This document shows positions 9,058 to 16,106 of a stretch of DNA of 63,009 bases, in pieces (positions within the stretch are counted from its first letter, which is position 1; each line of letters starts with the position of its first letter). The notes under the pieces were generated by a model, which was not told where the DNA came from, made no database searches, and worked only from the letters and a program-made list of their open reading frames with translations. Location of the stretch: contig JABIHN010000090.1 in the NCBI GenBank assembly GCA_018649625.1, positions 1 to 63,009 on the forward strand, read 5' to 3'. A program made the position numbers and the translations under genes. Origin of the DNA: Fidelibacterota bacterium. GTDB lineage: Bacteria > Fidelibacterota > Marinisomatia > Marinisomatales > UBA1611.

Positions 9058-9183
9058 TCATATTTCCACACCCATAGGAATCCAAAATGCAATATCTCCG
9101 GTTAGGGCGCCAATAACTGAACCAAACGTAACACCAAAACTTGCACCAAGGGCAACGCCAATGCCGATAAATTTTCGATTCAT
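9058..9183 (-). CDS. Glycine-zipper mini-protein, 41 residues
   Basis: The sequence begins MNRKFIGIGVALGASFGV and ends FWIPMGVEI. It is a single small-residue-rich transmembrane segment with glycines spaced like a glycine zipper. The ATG overlaps the TGA of the DUF4389 gene (ATGA), which indicates translational coupling and is the main reason to believe it is real. Small glycine-zipper proteins of this kind associate in membranes. The exact role here is unknown. Confidence 0.6.
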   Translation of the reverse strand: MNRKFIGIGVALGASFGVTFGSVIGALTGDIAFWIPMGVEI

Positions 9184-9791
9184 TCTCTAAAACTGAAAGG
9201 CGGATATTGATCTGTAGTCAGTAATAAAGCATAAGCTTGTACTCTTAATATCCATCTCATGGCGCCCACCACAAAATCAAACATACTTCTTGGATATTTT
9301 CCGGAGAATAAAATGATAATCCACGCAATAATTGTACTGAGCAAAACACCAATCATGATGGGGCATAAAATTATTATATGGGGTAAAACCAGGAACCATT
9401 TGATTAATGGCATCCAACAATTTAATTCTTTTTCAACATCCGGATATTCGATTTTAACATGCACTGATTGTTCTTCATCGGTTGAAGGATATTCATGGCG
9501 TAATAATAATATATAGGACGCAACTCGCAACGAAAATTTGGTGAGTTGTACATTCCAATCAAACCACCATTGTGGATACTTTTTTCGAAATACAATCATT
9601 AAAAGTGTAGGTACGACCAAAATGCCCAACCAAAATGATTCATCTGGAACATTTTCATTACCGTAACCATGATATGATAATGATCCTAAAATTATTAGTA
9701 TTGGAATGCTAAGAAAAAGTCGGAAGAAAACGGTAAGTCTATTGGCTTCTTCCGGGTAGTCGATTGTTAATGTTGCAGGATAGTTAGTCAT
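9180..9791 (-). CDS. DUF4389 membrane protein
   Basis: A 203-residue membrane protein matching DUF4389, with a duplicated pattern. YPATLTIDYPEEANRLTVFFRLFLSIPIL at the start is echoed by a second block with VKIEYPDVEKELNCWMPLIKWFLVLPHII. There are about four to five hydrophobic helices. The family has no established biochemical role. It is the third gene of a GntR-led operon (12 bp after the preceding gene) and overlaps the glycine-zipper gene by four bases. Confidence 0.85.
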   Translation of the reverse strand: MTNYPATLTIDYPEEANRLTVFFRLFLSIPILIILGSLSYHGYGNENVPDESFWLGILVVPTLLMIVFRKKYPQWWFDWNVQLTKFSLRVASYILLLRHEYPSTDEEQSVHVKIEYPDVEKELNCWMPLIKWFLVLPHIIILCPIMIGVLLSTIIAWIIILFSGKYPRSMFDFVVGAMRWILRVQAYALLLTTDQYPPFSFRE

Positions 9792-9803
9792 CTTATTTGT
9801 TTC

Positions 9804-10658
9804 CTAAACAGGGTGTGATTCTTCTTTATAAACATCAAAATTAATATTATCAATTTGTAAGGCTTGGAATGCGACTAAAGCAATTAATTGACAATAAATA
9901 CTCATAAATGTGGAATTAAAATGTCGTATTTCAAAAGTATGTGCTATAATTGAGAAAGCGCCATACACTGTAACTCCTATACTAATATAAGCCATTTGTT
10001 TAACAATAAGTGAGATTTTCCTTCTGCGATCTTCATAGGATTGATATGGATCTAATTTTTTACCAAACATATTCCAAGCGGCTATTCCTGAGAAAAAAAG
10101 ATTCCCTCCCGAAATAATGACAATATTCAAATAGCCTCCAAACCAAGGGTATTCAAATCGATTAAAATAAAGAATGAACACAACAAATGAAACGTACACG
10201 AAAATCACAACCCCCAAGAGGATGGGTGAAATAAAATCAAACAATTTGCGAGGTTGTAGTTCTGCTTTTCGTGTGGTGCGAGAATCAATTTTACGCATGT
10301 GTCTAAAAATACTGAACGATGATATCTCTAATAATAATAAAGGAAAAAACTGCGTCATATAAAAAGCCAACACGATAGCTTGATCCCATCGTTCTCTTTG
10401 TGAATCTTCAGGGAAATTTCTAAACACAATACCAAGTAACACTAAACCCAGCACCAGGATAAATAAATTCAAAATTTTGTAATTGCGATGTTTTTTAGTA
10501 TAATATTCAATCGGTTTGGGATAAAGTTTAGGAAATTCTGATGGAGGGTAACTATCCAATATATATTGGATTCGATTGGCTATTTTTCTCGGAAAATAAT
10601 AGGACATAAGAAATAATTGACTTAAAACTACGGTTATGAATAGAAACTTAGTTTCCAT
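9804..10658 (-). CDS. Seven-helix membrane protein of GntR operon
   Basis: A 284-residue integral membrane protein I do not recognise. Hydrophobic segments lie at about 5-23, 62-82, 95-115, 145-168, 175-198, 220-242 and 250-270. A conserved-looking cytoplasmic stretch (LDSYPPSEFPKLYPKPIEYY) follows the first helix. It starts one base before the GntR stop-side boundary with an AGGAG ribosome site, and is followed by DUF4389. In YtrA-type operons this position usually holds ABC transporter subunits; none is present here. Confidence 0.7.
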   Translation of the reverse strand: METKFLFITVVLSQLFLMSYYFPRKIANRIQYILDSYPPSEFPKLYPKPIEYYTKKHRNYKILNLFILVLGLVLLGIVFRNFPEDSQRERWDQAIVLAFYMTQFFPLLLLEISSFSIFRHMRKIDSRTTRKAELQPRKLFDFISPILLGVVIFVYVSFVVFILYFNRFEYPWFGGYLNIVIISGGNLFFSGIAAWNMFGKKLDPYQSYEDRRRKISLIVKQMAYISIGVTVYGAFSIIAHTFEIRHFNSTFMSIYCQLIALVAFQALQIDNINFDVYKEESHPV

Positions 10659-10659
10659 A

Positions 10660-11049
10660 CTACTCTCCTGAATTTTGTTGGATTTTCATAATATTGCCAA
10701 ATGCAATGCGGATTTCTGAATCTGTGGCTCCTGTTTGTCTCAATATCTGAATGGTTTCACTTAATTTGAATGTAACCACTGTATTAAGATCAAAGTTACA
10801 GTTGAGCTTTGCGTCGATGTGAATAAAAGTACCGCGATATCCTTTGGCTTGAATGACGGAATCTCGGATCAAATGTTTGTAAGCCTTCGCCACTGTATTG
10901 TGATTTAGATTCAGATCGTTAGCTAATTGCCGAACGGAGGGTAATGCATCGCCGGGACTTAAATCACCATTGGTTACTGCATTTTTGATTTGGTCAATCA
11001 GTTGGGAAAAAACCGGAACCGAATCGGTGGTATTTATGATTAGTTCCAT
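10660..11049 (-). CDS. GntR family regulator, YtrA-like
   Basis: A 129-residue regulator. A GntR winged helix-turn-helix (about 8-75) has VFSQLIDQIKNAVTNGDLSPG and LPSVRQLANDLNLNHNTVAKAYKHL. A short C-terminal dimerising tail follows (about 85-129) and no ligand domain, which is the YtrA subfamily layout. These are usually repressors of membrane or transport operons. A perfect palindrome lies just upstream and overlaps a good promoter, so autoregulation is likely. It leads the operon running down to 9058. Confidence 0.9.
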   Translation of the reverse strand: MELIINTTDSVPVFSQLIDQIKNAVTNGDLSPGDALPSVRQLANDLNLNHNTVAKAYKHLIRDSVIQAKGYRGTFIHIDAKLNCNFDLNTVVTFKLSETIQILRQTGATDSEIRIAFGNIMKIQQNSGE

Positions 11050-11065
11050 AATCTCGATATTTTAC

Positions 11066-11095
11066 TGTACTGCATGTACTAATAGTACAAGTACA
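11066..11095. promoter_or_regulatory. Probable YtrA-type operator (nested palindrome)
   Basis: TGTACT-AAT-AGTACA at 11075-11089 is a perfect inverted repeat. It is framed by a second pair, TGTAC at 11066-11070 and GTACA at 11091-11095. It overlaps the -10 of the promoter below and lies 17 bp from the GntR start. That is the position expected for self-repression. Confidence 0.6.
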
Positions 11096-11110
11096 ATATT
11101 TTATTTACAA
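11082..11110 (-). promoter_or_regulatory. Promoter of the GntR operon
   Basis: On the minus strand a TTGTAA -35 (11105-11110) and a TACTAT -10 (11082-11087) are separated by 17 bases. They lie just upstream of the GntR gene. The operator palindrome covers the -10. Confidence 0.5.
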
Positions 11111-11129
11111 GGGGAAATTTTAAAGTAGA

Positions 11130-11366
11130 TTATTCACAACTCTCTTGGCATTCTTCCAAAGTTATAAATGGAACAACTCCACCACACCCGCCATAAATAA
11201 ATTCTTTACATTTTCCTTCGCCTTGATCAAAATAATAACTTGGGATATATGCTTCGCAAGGTCCTGGATCAGGTTCTAAATAGCAGGAGTCGGGTAAATC
11301 TTGAACATCTTCTTTACAGCAAAAAAAAGTTGAAATAATAAATATAAAGATCAATAAATTTTTCAT
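11130..11366 (-). CDS. Secreted Kunitz/BPTI-type domain protein
   Basis: A 78-residue exported protein, almost all a Kunitz (BPTI) domain, a fold best known from animal protease inhibitors. Cysteines at 28, 37, 53, 61, 73 and 77 give spacings 8-15-7-11-3. BPTI has 8-15-7-12-3. Hallmarks are DPGPC, SYYFDQGEGKC and EFIYGGCGG. The position equivalent to the inhibitory P1 residue is Glu38, so classical trypsin inhibition is unlikely. The N-terminus is hydrophobic and ends FFCC, possibly a lipoprotein site. The start overlaps the RidA stop by four bases (ATGA), so the two are coupled. Confidence 0.85.
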   Translation of the reverse strand: MKNLLIFIFIISTFFCCKEDVQDLPDSCYLEPDPGPCEAYIPSYYFDQGEGKCKEFIYGGCGGVVPFITLEECQESCE

Positions 11367-11806
11367 TTTACTGCTATTACCATTATTTCAATAAGCGCAT
11401 CTAATGGAAGTCGCGCTGCTTGAATAGCTGCGCGAGCTGGAGGGTCAATTGAAAAATAGGATGCATATATTTTATTCATAGCACCATAATTATTTAAGTC
11501 TGATAAAAAAACCTGACTTTGTACAACATCTCCCAAGGTAAACCCAGTAGCATTTAATACGGCTTTAATATTTTTTAAAACTTGGTGCGTTTGATCTTCA
11601 ATACTTCCCTGAATAAGCTTCCCCATAATCGGATCTATGGCAATTTGGCCAGATAAATAAAGTGTATTCCCAACTCGAACAGCTTGGGAATATGGCCCAA
11701 TTGCTTCTGGCGCATCACTTGTAGAAATAATTTCTTTTTTACTGTTTTCTGTAGGGTAAGCGTAATTTCCAAACAGCACAACGATTAAGATTAAAACATT
11801 TTTCAT
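11363..11806 (-). CDS. Exported RidA/YjgF family deaminase-like protein
   Basis: A 147-residue RidA-family protein. The family hydrolyses reactive enamine/imine intermediates released by PLP enzymes. Motifs are PEAIGPYSQAVRVGNTLYLSGQIAIDP near the N-terminus and DPPARAAIQAARLP with the substrate-binding Arg near the C-terminus. Unlike cytosolic RidA it begins with a hydrophobic leader (about 1-18), so it is probably periplasmic. An AAAGGAAA site precedes the start. It lies 19 bp after the Tat-exported class-V aminotransferase, itself a PLP enzyme, which suggests they work together. Confidence 0.88.
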   Translation of the reverse strand: MKNVLILIVVLFGNYAYPTENSKKEIISTSDAPEAIGPYSQAVRVGNTLYLSGQIAIDPIMGKLIQGSIEDQTHQVLKNIKAVLNATGFTLGDVVQSQVFLSDLNNYGAMNKIYASYFSIDPPARAAIQAARLPLDALIEIMVIAVK

Positions 11807-11825
11807 AATTATATTTCCTTTAAGA

Positions 11826-13223
11826 TTAATTAATTTTCTTCAATACATCTTCTAATGAACTCGTGAAAAACTCAATTTCTTTATTAGAGTTAAAATAACC
11901 CGTTGAGACTCGTAAAGCATATGATTTATTAAATGTATTATTCACACTACCTGTTTCTGGAATACCAATAGATCTAATTTGTATGTTTCTTTCCATTAAT
12001 GTTTTGGCTACCCACTCAGCCGTTTTTTTATCTTTTATTGGAACTTGTGGTTGGTTCCATCTAAAAGGGTAAAATGTTGTAAGCCCAGACCCTAAATCCT
12101 TATCCGAATAAGGGGAAATAATGCAGTTCGGAGCATGATTTAAAATTAAGTTTTTAATTTCTATAGATAAATTTAAAATATGTTTTTCTATGACAGCAGT
12201 CCCACCTTCGTCTTTTACAAACTTCATTGCTCTTACCATAGCAGTAAAACCTGGTGTATTACTACATCCCCGAATTTGAAGTGCTTTTGCGATAGGATAA
12301 TTTGAATTTCCATCTGTATATCTAATCATTCTCTGAGATATGGTGGGATAAAACTCCGGAGGCTGTATATTTGAATTTCGAATATAAAGTACACCCGTAC
12401 TTGGTGGACCATTTAACCACTTATGACCCGGGCATGCGTAAAAGTCGCAATTCTCTACTCGTTCATTTATGTTATTGATATCTATTGCTCCAAAAGCTTG
12501 GGCTCCATCTACTATTAAATAAGCAATATTAAGTTCGTCGGCTTTTTCCCGTAATGACTTTAATGAAAGTCTAACCCCGGTTGTAGGATAAACATGGGAA
12601 ACACACATTGCTTTAGCTCCTCTAAGAGCAGAGTTATTTGGAAATAACGTATCTAACAGTTCTGTTTGATTCATATTTTTTATTTTTTCCGGAGAAGGAA
12701 ATGGTTGAGTTTTTACTTGTAGTCCGTGCCTTGCTTGCCAAATCTGAAGAGGAGAAATAACGGAAGAATGTTCCTGATTGGTGGTGACTACTTTATCTGT
12801 GTGCGTAAAATTTAAGCCCATAATAGCCATGCTTAATCCCATGGTTGTGTTATCTGTTAGGCATATATTGTTTTTTTCCACACCCATAAACTCACTAACC
12901 TTTCCGCGATTAAATTCCTGTCGTTTTCCAAGATCACGATCTAATTCATAAGCATATGTAGGATCACTTGTCCATTTTGCTAGGTTTTTTTGTAGAGTAG
13001 AAACCACACACTGCGGCATTGTACCTTCTGTTCCGCTATTCAAATAAACAAAACCATTGGGCAATGCTGTAAAATCACATAATTCCCCTAGGGGAGACAA
13101 TGTTTTAATTTTGTTTGAAATATTATTCTTAGCAGACAGCCCCGAGAACATAGCAGTACTTACCAAACCAGCCGTTTTTAGAAAATTCCTTCGAGTTGAA
13201 TTAGTAAATTTATTTTTTTTCAT
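11826..13223 (-). CDS. Tat-exported class-V aminotransferase-fold enzyme
   Basis: A 465-residue PLP enzyme of the class-V aminotransferase/cysteine desulfurase/isopenicillin-N-epimerase group. The N-terminus carries a textbook twin-arginine signal, STRRNFLK followed by a hydrophobic stretch, so it is exported folded with its cofactor. The PLP lysine lies in CPGHKWLNGPPSTG, and VDGAQAFGAIDI holds the cofactor Asp. The reaction cannot be assigned; epimerisation, desulfuration or cleavage are all possible. The start has an AAGGAG ribosome site, which lies inside a remnant of yjbQ. It leads the exported trio with RidA and the Kunitz protein. Confidence 0.88.
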   Translation of the reverse strand: MKKNKFTNSTRRNFLKTAGLVSTAMFSGLSAKNNISNKIKTLSPLGELCDFTALPNGFVYLNSGTEGTMPQCVVSTLQKNLAKWTSDPTYAYELDRDLGKRQEFNRGKVSEFMGVEKNNICLTDNTTMGLSMAIMGLNFTHTDKVVTTNQEHSSVISPLQIWQARHGLQVKTQPFPSPEKIKNMNQTELLDTLFPNNSALRGAKAMCVSHVYPTTGVRLSLKSLREKADELNIAYLIVDGAQAFGAIDINNINERVENCDFYACPGHKWLNGPPSTGVLYIRNSNIQPPEFYPTISQRMIRYTDGNSNYPIAKALQIRGCSNTPGFTAMVRAMKFVKDEGGTAVIEKHILNLSIEIKNLILNHAPNCIISPYSDKDLGSGLTTFYPFRWNQPQVPIKDKKTAEWVAKTLMERNIQIRSIGIPETGSVNNTFNKSYALRVSTGYFNSNKEIEFFTSSLEDVLKKIN

Positions 13224-13224
13224 A

Positions 13225-13293
13225 TTATTCTCCTTGAAGTGTAGCCACTAATTTCCGTGCCGAACCATGATCTCGATGTTCACAAAGATAAAT
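13225..13293 (-). pseudogene. Diverged 3' remnant of yjbQ
   Basis: On the minus strand this encodes IYLCEHRDHGSARKLVATLQGE followed by a TAA stop. Intact YjbQ at 13943-14362 ends with the same peptide except for a few changes (RDRSSARKVVATIQGE). By eye about 51 of 66 bases match. It has no start and an in-frame stop lies just upstream, so only the 3' end of a second yjbQ copy survives. Its end supplies the ribosome site of the aminotransferase gene. Confidence 0.75.
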
Positions 13294-13299
13294 GCTGCT

Positions 13300-13938
13300 T
13301 TATTTCTCATTATATTCAGGAAATTCTAACCCAATTATAACCGAATGGGAATAATTGTTAATTGTAAATAAGTCATTTGTCGTGCTATTAAAAAAATTGT
13401 AACTAAATCTATACTCTAATGTTAGTCGATTACATTTCTTTCCACTACCGATATCTATTCCAAATTGGTTTTTCACCGTTTTATTGTATAAATACCCAAC
13501 CCCATCCCGGTAATTACCGCTGTCAGTCTCCTTTGATAATAGTTTATCCACTCTTGGACCAATGAGAAAAAACATATTCTGAGAATGTACTGAAAGATTA
13601 TACCGGTATAACAGATTAGCTGATGTAAAATAAAAAGTATTTCTGAATTCCCATTTTTTTGGATAAGAATTATCTTCATTAGAATTAATTCCTTCTTCAA
13701 TCATTCCTCTCTCAACATATAATAACTCACACAATAATTGATGATTATTATTTAAAGTAATGGGTCTCCATGATAAACCAATAATCCTTCCATTTAAAAA
13801 ATGTTTATCAATTGAAAACCCTGCTTGAGTAGATGTAATAATTTGATTCGAATAATTAATACCCGTCTTTATTCCCATGCTACTTCCAATATTTGCAATT
13901 ACAATTATATTCAGAAAAAAAAGTTTAAAATATTTCAT
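13300..13938 (-). CDS. Probable outer-membrane beta-barrel protein
   Basis: A 212-residue exported protein starting MKYFKLFFLNIIVIANIG. The open frame extends to 14028, but that extension overlaps yjbQ; the internal ATG gives a signal peptide and begins four bases after the yjbQ stop. The body alternates polar and aromatic residues in barrel-like strands, and the last strand ends near YSHSVIIGLEFPEYNEK. It resembles the small PorT/OmpX-type barrels of this phylum in general form only. It sits between intact yjbQ and the yjbQ 3' remnant, so it may be an insertion. Confidence 0.65.
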   Translation of the reverse strand: MKYFKLFFLNIIVIANIGSSMGIKTGINYSNQIITSTQAGFSIDKHFLNGRIIGLSWRPITLNNNHQLLCELLYVERGMIEEGINSNEDNSYPKKWEFRNTFYFTSANLLYRYNLSVHSQNMFFLIGPRVDKLLSKETDSGNYRDGVGYLYNKTVKNQFGIDIGSGKKCNRLTLEYRFSYNFFNSTTNDLFTINNYSHSVIIGLEFPEYNEK

Positions 13939-13942
13939 ATAG

Positions 13943-14362
13943 TTATTCCCCTTGAATCGTTGCCACCACTTTCCGTGCAGAACTACGATCCCGATGCTCG
14001 CATAAATAGATTCCCTGCCACGTGCCAAGGTTGAGTTTCCCGTCCGATATAGGAATTGAGAGTGAGGACCCCAAAAGGGACGCTTTCAAATGAGCAGGCA
14101 TATCATCCGGACCTTCAAAGGTGTGCTGGTAATATGATTGATTTTCCGGTGCCAGCATATTGAAATGGGATTCAAAGTCAGTCCGTACAGTTGGGTCCGC
14201 ATCTTCGTTAATGGTTAAAGAGGCGGAGGTATGTTTTATAAATAAATGTAGAATTCCAGTTTTGATCTTTTCTATTTCAGAAATTTGATTAATCACATCA
14301 GGCGTAATGATATGAAATCCCCGTGAACGGGGAGAAAGTGTAATTGTTTTTTGAAACCACAT
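13943..14362 (-). CDS. yjbQ: YjbQ family protein (UPF0047)
   Basis: A 139-residue protein starting MWFQKTITLSPRSRGFH, the usual family N-terminus. The open frame has eight extra residues overlapping the upstream gene, which I exclude. Family signatures are LHLFIKHTSASLTINEDADPTVR, DDMPAHLKASLLG and LNLGTWQGIYLCEHRD. The family forms trimers with a conserved His/Cys site and has been linked to thiamine phosphate synthase-like activity. It lies two bases after the acetyltransferase stop. A second, broken copy of its 3' end is at 13225. Confidence 0.92.
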   Translation of the reverse strand: MWFQKTITLSPRSRGFHIITPDVINQISEIEKIKTGILHLFIKHTSASLTINEDADPTVRTDFESHFNMLAPENQSYYQHTFEGPDDMPAHLKASLLGSSLSIPISDGKLNLGTWQGIYLCEHRDRSSARKVVATIQGE

Positions 14363-14364
14363 TT

Positions 14365-14799
14365 TTATAAATCTTTTTGCATCCATATTCTGGACTCTTT
14401 CTCATTTTGTTTTTCAATGGTTTCGGTAATAATAAACCCGCGATTCAAAGAAAAAATGATCATAGTTTTATGCTTTTTTCTTGTTTTCAATTTAATAGAT
14501 TTGTATCCATTCTTTATAGCCCAATCTTCTTGAAAATTGGCTAATTCTGTAGCGATACTTTTATGACGAAATTCGGGTAAAACGCCACCCATCCAACCAT
14601 AAAAACTTCCATCATCAAAACGATTATATCCTACTTTAAATCCAGCAATTTCCTTGTTTAATTCGGCTATTAAGATTTGATAATCATCTATGCATCTATT
14701 TTGATATTCTTCAACACCATAGGGAGAATCAAACTCTGGTATTTGTTTAGATAGTTCTACGCACTCCTGAAAGGAGCCTGCTCTTATTTTAATTTCCAT
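14365..14799 (-). CDS. GNAT family N-acetyltransferase
   Basis: A 144-residue GNAT-fold protein. The acetyl-CoA-binding region is GWMGGVLPEFRHKSIATELANFQEDWAIKNGYKSIKLKT, where V-L-P-E-x-R-x-K-x-I-A matches the V-x-P-x-x-R-x-x-G-x-G/A motif. The C-terminal strand is MIIFSLNRGFIITETIEK. The substrate is unknown. It is followed after two bases by yjbQ, so the two are likely co-transcribed. Confidence 0.82.
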   Translation of the reverse strand: MEIKIRAGSFQECVELSKQIPEFDSPYGVEEYQNRCIDDYQILIAELNKEIAGFKVGYNRFDDGSFYGWMGGVLPEFRHKSIATELANFQEDWAIKNGYKSIKLKTRKKHKTMIIFSLNRGFIITETIEKQNEKESRIWMQKDL

Positions 14800-14858
14800 G
14801 AAAAATACGTAATTAGAGAGTTTTTGTATTTTGTGTCTTTAGTGATAAAAATAATTTT

Positions 14859-16106
14859 TTATGTTTTTCGTTCTTTTTTCCGAGCAGCCGGAAAAAGAAT
14901 ATTATTTAAAATCAATCGATACCCTGGTGAATTCCGATGTAAAGAAAGATCCGTGGGTGGGTCACCCACAAAATGCTGATAATCTTCGGGATCGTGTCCG
15001 CCATAAAAAGTGAAGGTACCTTTCCCAAAATTCCCATGAAGATATTTTACCTGATCTGACGCCGGATCTTCCCCCATAATTACAATATGATTTTTTATTT
15101 TATCTTTATGAAAACCTGTTGTTTGCCCCATGAACCCTTTCACAATCGTCACATGATTTTGAGTGAGCATGGTTGGCACTGGATCGTATTTAGCTGAAAA
15201 TTCAAATAAAGAAAAATAATCCGCTTCTGCGCCTTGAGTGACCGGATTATTGCTGGGAGGAAAATCTATATCTGAAAATTCATAAATCATAGGATCGGGT
15301 AATAATTTAAACCCCGAAAATGCAAATGTTTTGGAATAATCCAATGATGTCTGAAGATTCGGGTCAATTGATGTTCCGTCAAACACAGAATGGGCACCAT
15401 CTACATTTTCCATGGATAGCGCAATATCATAAGAATCTGTCGCAGAACACATAGCAAAAAGAAATCCGCCATTACCTACATAACTTTTTATTTTCCGAGC
15501 CATGGCTTTCTTTTGTTCATGGACACTGGGAAAACCCAACTTAGTAGCTACAGCTTCAAATTGTTGCTTCTGATCACGGTACCATTGCGCATTTCGATGG
15601 CTCCGATAAAACTTTCCATACTGACCTGTAAAATCTTCATGATGGAGATGAAGCCAATCGTATTCATCTAATTTTCCCACATGAACTTCTTCATCCCAAA
15701 GTGTTTCATATTCAACTTCAGCATAATTGAGTACCATTGTAACCGCATCATCCCAGGGCTGTTTATTTGGAGGCGTATAAATTGCAATTTTAGGTTTTTT
15801 TTCTAATAGAACAATATCCATATTGTTTTGATCAATTTCCGTATATATAGAAACCAAATCATTAACATTAATCATTTCAAAAGTCACACCACGAACCCGG
15901 CATTCAGATTGGACACTTGGATGTGCATCAATGAGAAATGACCCGCCACGATAATTGAGCAACCATTCTATCGTTGTGTTTTGAGTTAATGTAAAATAAG
16001 CGATACCATAAGCTTTCAAATGATCATTCTGAGATTGATCCATTGGAATCAATATTTTTTGTCCAAAAGAAAGAGAGATGAATATAAAAAAAAAGAATTG
16101 TTTCAT
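14859..16106 (-). CDS. Exported protein of the 'asparagine synthetase B'-misnamed family
   Basis: A 415-residue exported protein, signal peptide about 1-16 (ends SFGQ). It strongly resembles a family common in Bacteroidetes that databases often label asparagine synthetase B. Conserved stretches are DQSQNDHLKAYGIAY, WLLNYRGGSFLI, DDAVTMVLNYAEV, WLHLHHEDFTGQYGKFY, FAMCSATDSYDIAL and FTFYGGHDPEDYQH. It lacks an N-terminal Cys nucleophile and the ATP-pyrophosphatase loop of real AsnB, and it is secreted, so that name is wrong. It overlaps the TPR gene by one base (TAATG) and belongs to the DUF4159/DUF4175 cluster. True function unknown. Confidence 0.85.
   Translation of the reverse strand: MKQFFFFIFISLSFGQKILIPMDQSQNDHLKAYGIAYFTLTQNTTIEWLLNYRGGSFLIDAHPSVQSECRVRGVTFEMINVNDLVSIYTEIDQNNMDIVLLEKKPKIAIYTPPNKQPWDDAVTMVLNYAEVEYETLWDEEVHVGKLDEYDWLHLHHEDFTGQYGKFYRSHRNAQWYRDQKQQFEAVATKLGFPSVHEQKKAMARKIKSYVGNGGFLFAMCSATDSYDIALSMENVDGAHSVFDGTSIDPNLQTSLDYSKTFAFSGFKLLPDPMIYEFSDIDFPPSNNPVTQGAEADYFSLFEFSAKYDPVPTMLTQNHVTIVKGFMGQTTGFHKDKIKNHIVIMGEDPASDQVKYLHGNFGKGTFTFYGGHDPEDYQHFVGDPPTDLSLHRNSPGYRLILNNILFPAARKKERKT

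Noticed and set aside
8806-9105. Plus-strand open frame of 99 codons
   Set aside because: Antisense to the M23 gene and the small glycine-zipper gene, with no coding character of its own.
13939-14028. N-terminal extension of the barrel protein
   Set aside because: Overlaps yjbQ in another frame and has no signal; the internal ATG at 13938 fits better.
14859-16106. Annotation as asparagine synthetase B
   Set aside because: Secreted, and lacks the N-terminal Cys nucleophile and ATP-binding loop of AsnB; only the misnamed family matches.
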